Shown here piece by piece: positions 47,663-60,222 of a stretch of DNA of 64,000 bases. Each line of letters opens with the position of its first letter. The first letter of the stretch is position 1. The DNA comes from Triops longicaudatus (taxonomy: Eukaryota > Arthropoda > Branchiopoda > Notostraca > Triopsidae), in the NCBI GenBank assembly GCA_022885665.1, contig JAGQDJ010000202.1:372001-436000 (forward strand), read 5' to 3'. Both the position numbers and the translations under genes were made by a program. Under the pieces are notes generated by a model. That model worked only from the letters and a program-made list of their open reading frames with translations, was not told the origin of the DNA and ran no database searches.

Positions 47663-49758
47663 CTATCTCGTTTTCAGGTCGAAAATCTCAATCAGCAATG
47701 GCTCAACTTCGCGCGGATTCACATCTAAATAAACCCGAACCAGTTTCTCATTCAGGACGTGCAGCTCTTCCACTTTCTGAATCAGTTTCAAGAAAGTCGA
47801 GCGGGCTTCACAACCGCCTAATTCCGATTCCAAATACCGCCGTAACAAGTAGTAGTACGAATCCTACGGGAAAACACAACACACAAAATTGTAGCCACAA
47901 GAAACATTTTGTTACTTATATTAAACCTGCTCAAGTCGGATAACGTCTTTGTGGATTACATTCGGTCGCTCAGGCTCGAACAAAGTAATTGCCCCCAAAA
48001 GGAGCATAATGTACTGATCTGCTCGCCAACTGGGACAAAACGACAGAATAAACCTTTGATGCTCCTCATATAAGTTCCCACGTGCTTCTTTCAAAACGTC
48101 CACTTTTATGTGACTAAAGTCGGATCCACCTTGCGGAATCTGTAAAGCAAGGACGAATATTATTACAGTTAGTTCCAACATAAAACGAAAATGTTAATAA
48201 CTGCAAGTTTTAAGAACCGTTAAACTACTGAATAGCTTTCGGAGTGCGCTTGAATTAAATGCATTTTGTTATACTGTACGCATGATTGAGAATCAAAAAG
48301 AGATGTTAGCATTATGCGTAGATTAACTAAAGAAGGAAAACGGTTACACACCATCCACCAGCCTTTATCAGCATCGTATGACATGACACTCCTGAGTATC
48401 ATCACTTCTGTACAGCCTCCTTTAAGCAACGCGATCTGATCCTCTTGGCATAATGTCTTAAAGGCGTAGACTTTTTTGGAAACGCGAATAATGCGGCGAA
48501 TGGCTATATCCGTGAGATTAATGACGTTCAACAAGGACGGATCATCGGTATGCTATTTTGGCAACAGAAAAATAAATGTAGTAAGTTGATAGGATACATT
48601 TTATTGTAGACGACTGCAAATTAATTACGATAATGGCTCCGTCGTCAGTCAAAGGGGCCGTCATGGCTTTGTTGGCAATGACTAGCTCTTGCAATTTGCC
48701 TTTTTCTGCTTCGTTCAGCGACTTGTCCCGATGTACGAGGGTTGAGTCGACTAGAGGACTCCGAAGGGTAGTTGAAGAGTGGTATTCCGCTCTGATAGCT
48801 ACACTTAATATAGAATCCACAGTAGAGAACCTGAAAAATTTTCATTTTTCCAGTATTTTAATTCGTTTTATGATCTACTTTCGTTACAGGGCATTAAAAA
48901 TGTTTCTGAAAGTAAAATTACCCGACAGGACTGTTATCTTCTGTCTCTGCTTTACGTGCATCATTATCTTCGCAGGCACCAGATAAACTATTCGACAATG
49001 GCGGGTCTTCAGGTTCCGTTTTAATTTCTTTTGCAGCATTAGTAAGAATTTTGCTCATTGTATCAAACTGAGCCGTCTGCTGAATGCCGATTACTCGAGC
49101 TTGCGGTCTGTTGGTAAGTTCTGGCTTGGAATGACGAGTTAAATCTTCGTCAGTCGTGTTGCCATCACAGTTGTCTTCAGCATGATCTTGAGACTCAAAT
49201 GACGTGTCACCCTTGCGTTTGGTGCGATTTTCTTCAATTTTTCTTCGCTTGACAGTCTTTTCAGCTTCCGTCAAGATCCATTCTTTTTTCATGCCTATGT
49301 CGAAGCACTTTTTCAGCCGACAGCGTTGACAAAATCTTCGCGTCACGGCGTCAATTTTACAATCGTTATTAAAAGGACATCGAAATTCCTGAGAAAACGG
49401 TGTTATAAATTACTGGTCAGAAACATGTTCGGCTAGGACGTACTTTATTTTTGAGAGCATTTCGTCTGAAGAACGCTTTGCAAGATTCGCAAGTAATGGC
49501 ATTGAAATTACATCCTAAGGCTTTATCCCCGCAAACACCACACAATTTGGCCCACTTTGAGCCTGCTGTGCATGAAAAACTGTTGTGACTGTTACTTCCT
49601 GGTGACATGGCAATTGACGACGAAGAAGACGAAGGCGAAAATGGATCCGTGACTGACCCTTCTGGACTTAATACACCCGACTGAAGACTTAAAGGTGATT
49701 GGGAGGTTTGAAAACCAGCTGACAATGGAGTAGGAGGGGAACTGTTGTGCGGCTCCAT
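47663..49758 (-). CDS. HR96: Nuclear hormone receptor HR96 (NR1J)
   Basis: Ligand-regulated transcription factor; in arthropods HR96 senses xenobiotics and lipids. Six exons, 49758-49444, 49388-48922, 48830-48629, 48552-48352, 48139-47927 and 47863-47663 (TAG), give 532 residues. The DNA-binding domain starts CGVCGDKALGCNFNAITC (zinc ligands Cys73, 76, 90, 93) with P-box CESCKAFF, the ESCKA signature of HR96 and its VDR-like relatives, and the second finger runs CPFNNDCKID to RRFCQRC. The Ser-rich N-terminal region is disordered. A long hinge (residues about 140-260) is acidic and lysine-rich. The ligand-binding domain begins near SLNEAEKGKLQELV; helix 3-5 includes YAFKTLCQEDQIALLKGG, and it ends VEPLLIEIFDLKTR, an AF-2 helix. 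Confidence 0.95.
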
Positions 49759-51692
49759 GTTTTCCTACAGAAAACAATAAAAAATGAAAGGATGCAAATT
49801 GAAAATTGCGTAGATCCATTTCAGCAAGGTTGCGAAGGACGCAGCTGTTTTTCTTCCTTTACGTTTCGTTAAAAGCAGGTTACCTGAAGTTAATATTAAT
49901 AATAATATACATAAGGACTTGCACAGATTTTGAACAACTGAGATGCAAGTGTTTGAAACGAAACGAGGAGCTCTGTTATGGTACTGCTGATGACGTCACC
50001 TCACGCCATTATTACTCATTGTTCCGCCGTTGCCACTATTTTGGCACTAGTAAAAAAATCCTTCCGATGACCTTCAGCTAAAGAATGAGAAAACGCCAGA
50101 CAAACTAATAAAAAGGCTTACATGGTCTATAGGCGATTTTTCACTAAAATATGTGCACCAAGCTCCGATTCCGTTGTACATTGAGCTAATACTCGTTTCT
50201 CTCTACGCGGAATTGAACTGGCGGTCAACAGAATGGAGAATAAGATCCGGGACTTCACGCTCTAGGAGATGAAATGGTTTGACTGTAAAATTGGAAATAA
50301 CTCTCCACTACAGATGTGTATTATCTATGAGCTGCTGTCTGTTTCTACTTCCTTGATCGATGTAAATGGTTCCAATACGCCCTTTAGACACTTCCTCGTT
50401 TATCTATTTTTTATATCTTAACTACGTTCAGACTTTGAACCGTACCTTTTCTAATTCTGTTTTTGTCAGCTTAATATCACAAAAATTGGTAAGACAAGAA
50501 TTTTTCAACACGGGGAGAAGGTGAGAACGTAAAAAAGCAAGCTTGTTTTTGAAAAAAGTCGTATTAAGCAACAATACTCAAATGAACTTTTGCCTTTCAC
50601 ATACAATAAAGTACTACGGCCGTCTCAAGTCATACCCCGGTTCCGCTGTATGAGTACGTTTCAATCACGCTACTGAATCCAATCCAAGACTCGATTTATA
50701 TGGGGCTTTTGCGCCTCAATTTAAGCTCGCTACGAAAAATGCTCGAAAAATACGTCACATTTAAAAGTAGGCCCACAGGCCACAGCGCTCGAGATTTTTT
50801 GTCCTCGAAGTTTCGTAGAGCAATCTCGTAAGATGTTCGGTTGGCCAACGGGAATCTGTATACTTCGGTTCGATAATTGGAAACATATTTTATTTGGGTC
50901 ATTAATTCGAAATATTTGACACGACGTTCAATATTTGTAAAAAAAATCAAGGCTTTCTTAATGCGTCTCAAAACTTTACGCCCATTACCCCTTATCATTG
51001 TGACTCCTTTACCCGATGTAATACATTTCGACAAGAAAAGAAAGAAAAAATACTTTTCAACGAAAGCAAAAGCAAGTGATGCTAACTTGGTGGATAAGAA
51101 AGTGCTTTTTAGTATTTCAATTATTTTAACTGAAGATTTTGATTTTTGACATCAATTAAATTCTCGGAGATTTTAACTAGATTTTTTCATGACAGGGCTC
51201 TGATACCCAAAGTCGAACTTTTACCCAATTTTGGGGAATTATGCACAAATGAGGCGTTACATTAATTGGTCTTAAATCCTATGTGTGTTGAAGCGCGCTT
51301 GTTCCAACAAAATAATAGAATTGAAATACGAAACTGAGTAAGTTTTTCTGTATTTAAATAAACATGATACTAAGGCATCTACAGGAAATTGTTACAACTT
51401 CCTTATGTATTTACGATATAAAAAAAATATTAAAATTATTCTTGTATTTCAAAGGGTGCTATCCTCTGACGTTTTACCGTTTCTGATGGAACAAGCTGTC
51501 ACAAAGATAAGTGACACAGGCAAGAAACTGTTCCACCTACGTCTCTCGAAGACACAAAACATGAGATTCTAAATTGCTACGCCATTAAACACTGACATGG
51601 CTGTACAATTCGTCATTCTCATAGTCAACAAATCTTCCTAATTTTTATTTAAATAAATAAAATGGAACTGACAGAAAATCTGTCATATGCGA
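49759..51692. other. Intergenic, 1.9 kb between HR96 and pantothenate kinase
   Basis: HR96 promoter/5' UTR on the left and PANK 3' UTR on the right. No gene recognised; open frames at 50696-51149 look accidental. At about 50637-50655 a GGTTCCGCTGTA end resembles a pogo-like terminus but has no partner. Confidence 0.4.
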
Positions 51693-53375
51693 CTACCGTA
51701 CAGGATTTTTTAGCAACTCTAACAAACAACCCACAGCGCCAAAGTACCCCTGAAATGATACACTTATTAGTTTACAAATTCGATTTTTTAAAAAAAAAAA
51801 AAACAACGTTACTTCATGTTCAAGGAATAGTGCTTTCAGGGCACCATTGGACCAATAATCCATGGCGTAGGCTAGTTGCTTCATGGAAATTGTATTAACC
51901 CTCAGAAAGTTTCCCACGAAAACTACCTTAAATAAGAGAACTATTACAGATTGGCCTCGAAAAAGAAAAGCAAATGACGCATCCTTTTTCATCCTTTTAT
52001 TAACGAGCATCCTTATTCCAACTTACCCTTTCAATGCCTTCGTTTAAAGCGCACATTCGCGCAATTGAGCCAATATTGTTGGTGATGGTCACCAGTGTAG
52101 CTGCGGCCAAGTCTTCTGGGCTGACTAATGCTCTTTTCTCACCAGCATTCATTTGACCAAAACTAGTATGAATAAAATACATTACAGCAAAATTCTTCAG
52201 ATAAATCAATGAGGGCTCAAATACCTGCTTGCTACTAAATGCCCTTCTAGTCCAAAGCGGTCATAGCTGCCGCCGTAAATATCTTTCACACGTTTATCTA
52301 CTTTTGTACTGTCGCCTTTGGATGCTAAAGCAATAGCCTCTTCAAATGTTTGACAGCCTGTTAACAGGCAGCATAAGCCTAAGAAAGTTCCTCCTCCCAA
52401 ACTGCAATAAAATCGAAAGTAAAGTTATTAAAAAAAAGAAAAAAATAAGCTTTTCATATTCTATTTTTTAAATTTTATTTAACCTCGTTCCGGAGACGCG
52501 TTTAAACTTATTAGGTCCATAAACAGCTAGAATGCTTACTCCGGATCCAATATTGACCACCTAATTGTTATACTTGTAATTAGTGCTTTGTGCAGGACTA
52601 GAATTTTTCAGCATACCAGGAATGGATAAGGTTGACGAAAATCAAACGGCATTTTCTGGCAAGTATCTTTAGTTGGTTCTGACCAATAATAGCACTCTCG
52701 CGGATTATTTTCTTCGATAAATAAAAGACCCTGAATGAGGGAGTCAAGCTCATCCGCTTTGTGAAGTGCCAAGTTCATTTCCTAATTTAATAAACTTACT
52801 TTAAGGATGACCAGGATTTGGTTTAATTGAGGTTTATTGGTTACTTTTTGGAATTCTTCTTCAAATTTATACGCGCCTCCACCTGTGGCACAAACCGTGG
52901 AAGCCATCGCAGCCATACCTTTTGATTTGGCTAATTCTAAAAAACTGTGCATTTCGCTGGATGGAAAACGAATGAAGTGGAGTATTCCTTGTCGTCCGCC
53001 CATTGAAACATTACTCATCTAAAACGGAAAAAAAGTAAAAATTTTTTCACCCTGATATAGTCCTAGAGCAAATTAATAAGTAATCGAATTAACGATAAAA
53101 AAGACAAATTTTAAGAGAAAAATAAAAAATCTAGAGATTCTGAAAAATACTATATAAAAGTTTTAGTTAATTTTCCCGCTCTTTTGTACTTGTAAGTGTG
53201 CGTCGCGATGGCCGGTAGCACCATAGGCTGAATTACTGGTGAGGTATTTGTGAATGTTTTGTACGTGTTCCATGTCTTGCTCTGAGCGGAATGAAGGAAA
53301 TTCTTGTAGATCTGTGGGCTCGAAGTAGACCAATTTCACCAAAGTTCCTCCAATATCCATCCCAAACCATGGCAT
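51693..53375 (-). CDS. PANK: Pantothenate kinase (first step of coenzyme A synthesis)
   Basis: ATP-dependent phosphorylation of pantothenate, the committed and feedback-regulated step of CoA synthesis. Eight exons, 53375-53190, 53018-52800, 52781-52617, 52560-52484, 52401-52225, 52162-52027, 51926-51813 and 51749-51693 (TAG), give 376 residues, close to human PANK3 (370). Type II PANK motifs: MPWFGMDIGGTLVKLVYFEP at the start, YLTSNSAYGATGHRD, ATGGGAYKFEEEF, VVNIGSGVSILAVYG, SLGGGTFLGLC, TVTITNNIG-like VTITNNIGSIARM, VFVGNFLRVNT and GYFGAVG. No long N-terminal regulatory extension is visible. An acceptor-like TAG just before the ATG means an upstream 5' exon, possibly coding, cannot be excluded. 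Confidence 0.95.
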
Positions 53376-55048
53376 TGCTACAAATCAAGTTTAATTTTAA
53401 AATAGAATGTTATTTATAACCAAGCGGTACGGTCGTTGAACTTTGACTAACCTTTCCTTTTGCTTTAAATTGTCGAAAAGTTTTTCAGCTTAAGAATACA
53501 AAAGAATACAAAAAGATTCGTTACGGGGGGTGTGTTCGGGTGAAATGAATGGCGGTTTGGTGGCAGGGTCAAAGGTTGGCAGTGAGTTGTTATCACAACG
53601 TTCCGACATCTAAACAAATACAAACACAAGGGAATTAATGAATTTCCTCGCGAAATATATTTCGTAGTAAAAATATTTTATCAGTAGTTTTTTACCTTTT
53701 TAGTAAGCACAAATTAAAGCTTAACGCACAACAGTTATAAAATCTTTGACCGGGTAACTGTAAAAGAGGTATAGTAGTTTCACAGCGATAACACTATCGT
53801 AATCAGAAAAGAAAGGGCTAGGAAACTATCTTATCTAAAATACTAAGAAAGCACACAATACCGACTGCGTATGAAGCGCACAGACTGTCGTTACTTGCAC
53901 ATGCATGTCAACCATGCAAGTGGCAAAAGATCGAACACCGTTTGCTTGCCAGTGAAGGTGGAGCTTAAGATCGTCATATCTGAGAGCTCGTCTCTCATTG
54001 GCTCTGGTTGTTTGTATTAATATCGGCAAACAATACGTGCTTACAGGTAGCGATTACTGTAATTGCCTATAATACATTAAATATTGATATAAAACGGATG
54101 GCTCGCTCTTCAGTTTCCAAATGACTGCAAATTAGGAGAAATAAAACGCCCTGTTGGAAGTGTAATTTAGCCCCGCTTTCCCGGTTGACTGTCTTGCTTG
54201 ATAGATAAAACTAAGAACGAAGGGAAGTCTAACAGTAACTTTCAACAAGAGGGAAAGTTTCGAAAAACGAACTCACTTCCTCTGTTCGATTATTACAGGA
54301 AAACGAATATATACCGGAACAGTCACCCGGGTTGCAGCGTGAATTTACAATTTGTATGTCGCTTTCGAATCGCCCTTGAAACCAAATGCCGGTATCGAGT
54401 TTCAACCAAACAGCGTGATAGTTCCGTCCATTGATGCGATATTTGCTTTGATGAGGGGGCATATTCTTTTATCCTTTATATATCGTATGTCAGAGATGCA
54501 ACAGGAGCTTGACACTCTTTATCTACAATGAATATTGTTATTTGCTAGGGATGAATTTCGCCACTGTGATAATCATCTCTGGCCAGTCCAATGTCCAAAA
54601 TAACGAGGAAGGTGACAATGAGTAAATATCAAATTGAACTGAGGGTTGCTTCCTTAGAAAAATTGACAAAATTGGACTTAAGTGGGCGAGCTTGACATTC
54701 AGTGAGTTGCTCAGCATCATAAAATCGCAAACCGGTCTTGTTCTTCACTGGTCGTTGATACTTACGAGTATCCGGTAATGCGTACAAGGGTGTTACAATG
54801 TTTTATGACAGTGGAACAACGCCTTTTAAAGTGAAATCGAAAAAGTCAACCACTGTATTCTTTCTTTTTCTTCTTCGGTTTTCTGGAGGCGAATACCCGC
54901 GTAACGAATCCATGTCCCATAATCAGTGATGTGTTCCTCCGAAATCACCGCGACTTCCCCGATTTCTCTAAAAGAGGACCCACAAAATCTTTTTCTTCAC
55001 TTCACACTATGAGACACTCCTTACTTTTGGTTAAGACTTGCAATCAGA
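53376..55048. other. Intergenic, 1.7 kb, with unresolved open segments on the minus strand
   Basis: The left part (53376-54180) shows nothing recognised besides the PANK upstream region. The right part is described in the next entry. Confidence 0.4.
54229..54985 (-). other. Cluster of coding-like minus-strand segments, no consistent gene model
   Basis: Four segments read like protein: 54983-54826 (EHITDYGTWIRYAGIRLQKT, ending at TAA), about 54743-54630 (TGLRFYDAEQLTECQARPLK), about 54520-54480 (ECQAPVASLTYD) and 54462-54229 (YHAVWLKLDTGIWFQGRFES). Acceptors precede the first two, but I could not join the segments in one frame with acceptable donors. It may be a small multi-exon gene, a decayed gene or chance. 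Confidence 0.2.
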
Positions 55049-57086
55049 ATGTCCTGTAAACTTTTGTGGTGTTGGCAAATATTTGCTATAAGCGTCCAAC
55101 TGATTCATTTTTCGTCCGCAGTTCTCGGTTTCAACTATTCGTTGTCCGTCCGTCAACCCCGAAGTAATTACGAAAGCTGTCTTAACATCGTTTATACTAG
55201 TGATAAAAGAGTGTAACGCTTTGCTTACACTTTAATAGTTTTCCAGTTATTTTCAGTAGTAAGATTCGAAAACAAACCTTGCACGTCCAGTTTGAATATC
55301 GCTGGAACCAACAATGTTACTGCATACGAGGGGACTTGTATGACTTCCGCCGAATGTGCGAATCAAGGCGGTTCAACGGCTGGATCGTGTGCTGGTGGAT
55401 TTGGTGTTTGTTGTTTAAGTAATATGTATTAAAAAACATTGCGGGCTCTCTTTTTGAGTTTTTATTGGAAAGTCAAAGAGCGAGTGGCTAAATTTCAACA
55501 AGTTAAGTTATACAGCCAAACCTGGGTCGGAGATTTCTAACTAAATCAAAATTTTGCGTAAGATTTCGATCCGAATTGTCGATTTTCTTATTACATAAAT
55601 CTATTACTTTTTGTAAGTTTTTTTTTTAAAAAATATTAGAAACCTTTGAACTTAGAAGATGTGGAAAAACGCTGAAAAAGGGAGCCTCAAAATTCTAAAA
55701 CTTCTGTGGTATTAACTTTAATATTGTAGTGATTCAGACTCAATGCGAAACAGTAACTTCTAGAAATACGACATACTTTCAAAGCATTTCCCTGCAACAT
55801 TATCCCTCTGGGCAATGCTTAATTACAGTGAACAAATGCGCGCCTGAAGTTTGTCAAGTGAGGTATATATTTTCCTGTATAAAAATATTTTATCTGCTTC
55901 TCATCTTGCTTATTCATTTGTGTTTACGCAAAATGTTTTATGAAGGCTCGATTTCTTACAATTCTCGATCCAACAGCCAGAAACTCGAAACGGAGTTTGC
56001 TCACGGGATATTTTCATAACTGCTGGCACCAGTGTGACAGTACCTCCTATTTGCGGCGACAATTCTGGACAACATAGTAATAAGCAATAAAGGCACGCTT
56101 TCCATATTTTACTAACAGACCTATTTTCCCAAAAAAAATCAGTTTACTTGCATTATAAAATGAACCAAAATCGAGTTGCCTTTGGATTTGTTATGTCCCC
56201 AGTTTCAAACGTTACCCGAAGTTGGATTATTAAAATTACTCAAATTCCATGCAACGCCAATTACCATGGTATGTTAATTATTTAAATATGGAAGTAAATT
56301 AAATGACTATAAACATCTGCTTAATTTTCCGCTGACAGCTCCAGATTATTGCCTCCAATACTTCACCGGGAACCGTGGAAAGTTAGAAAGTTTCAATTTT
56401 CAGTTCCAGAATATTCCTCTGCAATTGAATAACGATGGGCCGTTCAATACTGGAAGACAATTAGCCAATCAGGATTACAATATCTGTTTACGAACCGAAG
56501 AGGTATATTTTCTGTCATATATGCATATGAGGAGCTTTATTGTAGAAAAATTGAAAAAAAAAATCAATTTAAGTATTAAATATTCATTTCGTTCAAGGGT
56601 TTTTGCGGAGTTGCATATTCCGTTTGCGACGATCCAATCAACGGCAATCGCAGTGGAGCTTTCACAGTTTCGAACGTAGCTAACGAGGCACAACAACAAT
56701 CAAGAATAAGTTCTCAATGTCGGACAGACTGGTTATCCATTCCGTGCGCTTCGATCATCAATCGTGGAGTTCCGCAGGCTGACTGTGTTTTTAAATACTG
56801 CGGAACCAGATTAAATTCTGTTCGGAATGCTCTGGAATCTCTTCCAGTCTATAGTAAGTTGCTTAGCAAAACGGGAAGGGAGGTTATGTACTGTACAAAC
56901 TCGCATATAATGAAACCTTGATCTTGTACCTGTATTTATTTTTCTGCAGGTTATTATAGACCGTTCCAGCTTCACTACTTTACGGACGCTGTTGAAGTTG
57001 ATACGAACGTTGTAGGGCTGGTTGAGCGCGGAAACTTAGGTTTTTGCTTGCGTTACGAGCAACAAGCGTGTAACCTACAGTTATAA
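55049..57086 (+). CDS. Secreted CUB-like arthropod protein, function unknown
   Basis: Eight exons, 55049-55199, 55257-55418, 55730-55862, 55946-56076, 56143-56268, 56339-56502, 56598-56853 and 56950-57086 (TAA), give 419 residues. The N-terminal hydrophobic stretch ending SSAVLG is a signal peptide. A six-cysteine arthropod module follows: GTCMTSAECANQGGS, then GSCAGGFGVCC. Next come two CUB-like regions (about 110-250 with CQVRLDFLQFSIQQP and CGDNSGQH; about 250-410 with DYCLQYFTGNRGKLESFNF and DYNICLR). This architecture is common in crustacean and insect genomes as uncharacterised secreted proteins. The junction between exons 1 and 2 is the least certain. No protease or lectin domain was seen. 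Confidence 0.85.
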
Positions 57087-57238
57087 AATCACAATCTCAT
57101 CTTTTGTATGTCTGCCTACAAGTTGATACGAATACAGTTTTAACACGAAGATTGTATTTCAATTTTATTATTCGCGCCCGCTGGATCTACATAATCGTCT
57201 GAATTTTATCAGCACTAGAAAAGCTATGATGAAGTTTC

Positions 57239-58255
57239 TTAATGGGAGGGAGCTGACTGTTTCTTGGGCTTCATAACGTTGTACAAGATGATCAAGCCGA
57301 CGGTGGCATAGGTAGCTTTGGCAACCTGGAAAGAAAAAAATTGTTACCGAAACATTAATTCGAAATAACCACTACTAACGTTACATGTGCTACTAAGCAT
57401 ATATGAGTTATTTGTTATGTCTTAGCAGTGCTTTTCAATAATGCGCAAATTACCCAAATTGGACAATGCAGTTCTTCTGAAGAAAACCGAAATTTAGATT
57501 GTTTAAGATTTGGTTTTCAAAAGACCTTTAGCCACAAAAAATTGAAATAGATCGCCAATTTAGTAACGCTTGCTCTTACTTTTGTTTCAAAGCTACGGGT
57601 TACGTTACCGTGGTATAGGGGAAGTCATTTCACCATGAATTCTTTACAATAAAGGTATGAATTCTAATATTTAGTGCACATTACACATTATCCTTCGATA
57701 AGGTATAACCTTCTTAATTTCTCTTTTTCGTTTCTGTCGGGCTCTCTGACCAATGATTTCCGAAAATTGACAAAAAACAATAAGAAGCACTGTATTAAGA
57801 GCATCATGAAACACAAGACCTAAAAAGGAGAATTGTAATAAATTTAGAAACGGTAAAATGGAGATGCGGGGTATCGATCCCCGTGCCTCTCGCATGCTAA
57901 GCGAGCGCTCTACCATTTGAGCTACACCCCCTTGAAGACACAATCAAGTAACAAGCTTCTTGTAAGACGTAGGTCAGGTACACTGGCTATTTATAAGGGA
58001 GACGAACCGGTTCTACGGTCCTAAGTTTTTACATGACTAAGAACGAAGCACAAACATAAGCAAATCTAACAACCCAAGCATACAGCATTTCAATATTAAA
58101 GCGTACAAGTATAGAAAAGTCCTTACATATTTAAGGCGTGAACAATTAACTGAAAAATACAAACTTACATTAGCCCGTCCTCTCATTGTAGATCCATTGA
58201 AATGCTTGGCCAAGCCTTTGAACTGGGATTCATCAACATGAGCGTCTCCGGCCAT
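57239..58255 (-). CDS. ATP5MK: ATP synthase-associated membrane protein DAPIT (USMG5)
   Basis: Small inner-mitochondrial-membrane subunit that stabilises ATP synthase dimers. Exons 58255-58169 and 57325-57239 (TAA) give 57 residues (human 58). Residues 1-29: MAGDAHVDESQFKGLAKHFN then GSTMRGRAN; the second exon supplies ATYATVGLIILYNVMKPKK, the single transmembrane helix with a basic tail. The 843-base intron carries a tRNA-Ala gene on the same strand. Confidence 0.96.
57859..57931 (-). tRNA. tRNA-Ala (anticodon AGC)
   Basis: 73 bases on the minus strand. The 7-bp acceptor stem GGGGGTG pairs with CATCTCC (two G-T pairs), discriminator A. A box TAGCTCAAATGG, anticodon arm CTCGC-TTAGCAT-GCGAG with AGC, and B box GGGATCGATACCC are all present; there is no intron. 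It sits within the DAPIT intron, same strand. Confidence 0.95.
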
Positions 58256-58736
58256 TGTTACTAATAGTTCTGAATTAGGGTATTAATGAATAATATCTCG
58301 GAAGCCGAAAAGTTCTTTACCTTATTGATGTCAAAAGTAAATAAATGTAAAGCTTGAGTCAGGGGAGACAGGAAGTAAAGAAAGTGCACTTGAATCCGCA
58401 GAAGAAAATCGTTCGTGTTTCACCATCGAACTTATTACTTACAATATGGCAGCTTTCACTGTTCCAGTGTGTCTCCATCAAGTTAATCTTGGAACAGTCG
58501 AACGTCACCTGAGGAACTAACTTCAAACTGAAGGCAAGTTTCAGTGACGAAATCTTGACGCACGTGTCAAGCGCAAGAAGAAAACAATGTTGTAAATACT
58601 GAAATTCTCTTCTTCCTATCCTGGATTTTCTTCAAAGTCTTCATTTCTTGTGACTAAACAAGTACTGCTATAAAGCTCACATTTCCCACACTGATTTCTG
58701 TAATAAGAAGTATACTCGTGTAGGAACTCACTTCCA
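58256..58736. other. Divergent promoter region, DAPIT (-) and cyclin J (+)
   Basis: 480 bases between the two ATGs; no TATA box or named element seen. Confidence 0.4.
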
Positions 58737-60222
58737 ATGGCACAAGCGAATACTCCATTCTGTAAACTAGACCGTGATTTTGTATATGAAGCAGATTACC
58801 TTCAAACAATGTTCCAAAGAGAAAAGTTGCGTCAAGTCACGTATGGCCGGTCTCCTCAGGTAAAAACGTTAAAGTACTGATTTTCCCGTTATAAAACTAT
58901 GTATGCTACTTGTATTGTCGATGCAGATTTCTCATCGTCCTCACTTAATTACCGAGCTCGCCAGAATCTCAGAAGAACTCGGTCTAAGTAGTACCACCGT
59001 TCATTTAGCTGTGTACCTGCTAGACAGGTTTATGGATCAACATAGCATTGCGTCGCATCAGTTAATGCTTGCGCTCACAGGAAGCATTTCCATAGCTGGT
59101 AATTTTTCATTTATTTCTTACTTTTTTGTTACTGATAATTCTTGAAAAAACGGCAGTAGGCTGTCAGCCTACAACTTAACGCATTCGAAAAAGGTTCAAA
59201 GTTTAAATTAATTTAATGGTGTTTCAAGACGATCGACATCGCGTCTGCGATGTATTATCGAGGTCGTCGGAGTTGTTGCAATTTACTTTAGAGTTGAATG
59301 GTAAATAAACTACGAAATATTTGAACTTGAAACCACAACTTGTGTTTTCAAGCGTAAAGTAAAAATCGTACTGACATAAATGAAGAGCTATATTATTCGC
59401 TTATACGTCTCCGACTACCGACAGAACGAAGGATTACCCAATGTAAACCCATCACAGCCAAATAATAGAATTTACTTATTTTTCGCAGCCAAATTTGAAG
59501 AGCATGATCCAAGCATTCCACGAATCTCAGAAATCAATGCTTTCAACAAAGCGCCTTACTTGCTGTTTGAATGCGTGTCAATGGAAATTGTAATGCTCGG
59601 TTTTTTTGACTGGTACGTGGGATTCCCCACAGCTGCCCATTATCTATTTTATTACTTGTCACCATCGTTCTGGAGAAAATCAGCTTGGTTCCAACATCCG
59701 TCGTTTAGTGTCACGGCATCGCACGCTTATTTTAAAGAACGAGCTCAGCATTATCTAGACAGCACCATTCATGGTATGAGTCTTCGGAGATTCGAACATT
59801 TGGATGTGTAACATAATTTATGTTATATATTTTCAAAAAATAAGATTATCGTTTGGTGAATACCTTGCCGTCACATTTAGCAGCTGCGTGTCTAGCAGCC
59901 ACAAGAATTGAACTGAATTTGGAACCCGTTTGGCCAGATGTCTTTCAACAGTCTACACGGTACAAGTTCTGCGATCTAATTAATCTCGTAAACATTATTA
60001 TGAAGTAAGATTTTTCTCGTTTCTCTAAAAGTTAGTATTTAATTATGTATTCTTAGACGAACAGATGTTGGACTGCTATATCCAGTATTAGGAAAAAGAG
60101 GGTATAACTCTGTGCGATTGCATTCGCCAGATTCTGCTTACGAATCAAGTCTGGACCAAAGTCCTGATCCTTACTGTGAAAAGAGGGGAAAAAGATCCAG
60201 AAAAAAGTCACGTTACTGTTAG
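58737..60222 (+). CDS. CCNJ: Cyclin J
   Basis: Five exons, 58737-58859, 58927-59098, 59489-59773, 59881-60004 and 60057-60222 (TAG), give 289 residues. The cyclin box spans exons 2-3: RPHLITELARISEELGLSST, VYLLDRFMDQHSI, then AKFEEHDPSIPRISE and FECVSMEIVMLGFFDW, the cyclin-J order. A second fold helix set follows (AAACLAATRIELNLEP) and a serine/basic tail (RGKRSRKKSRYC). Cyclin J has roles in oogenesis in Drosophila and interacts with CDK1/2-type kinases; the exact partner here is inference. AATAAA at about 60728. Confidence 0.93.

Noticed and set aside
54475..54482. TATATAAA-like sequence on the minus strand just before the open segment at 54462
   Set aside because: Only about 15 bases from the ATG, too close to be its TATA box.
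57671..57943. 90-residue minus-strand open frame beginning MCLQGGVAQMVERSL
   Set aside because: It is the classic spurious translation of the tRNA-Ala gene.
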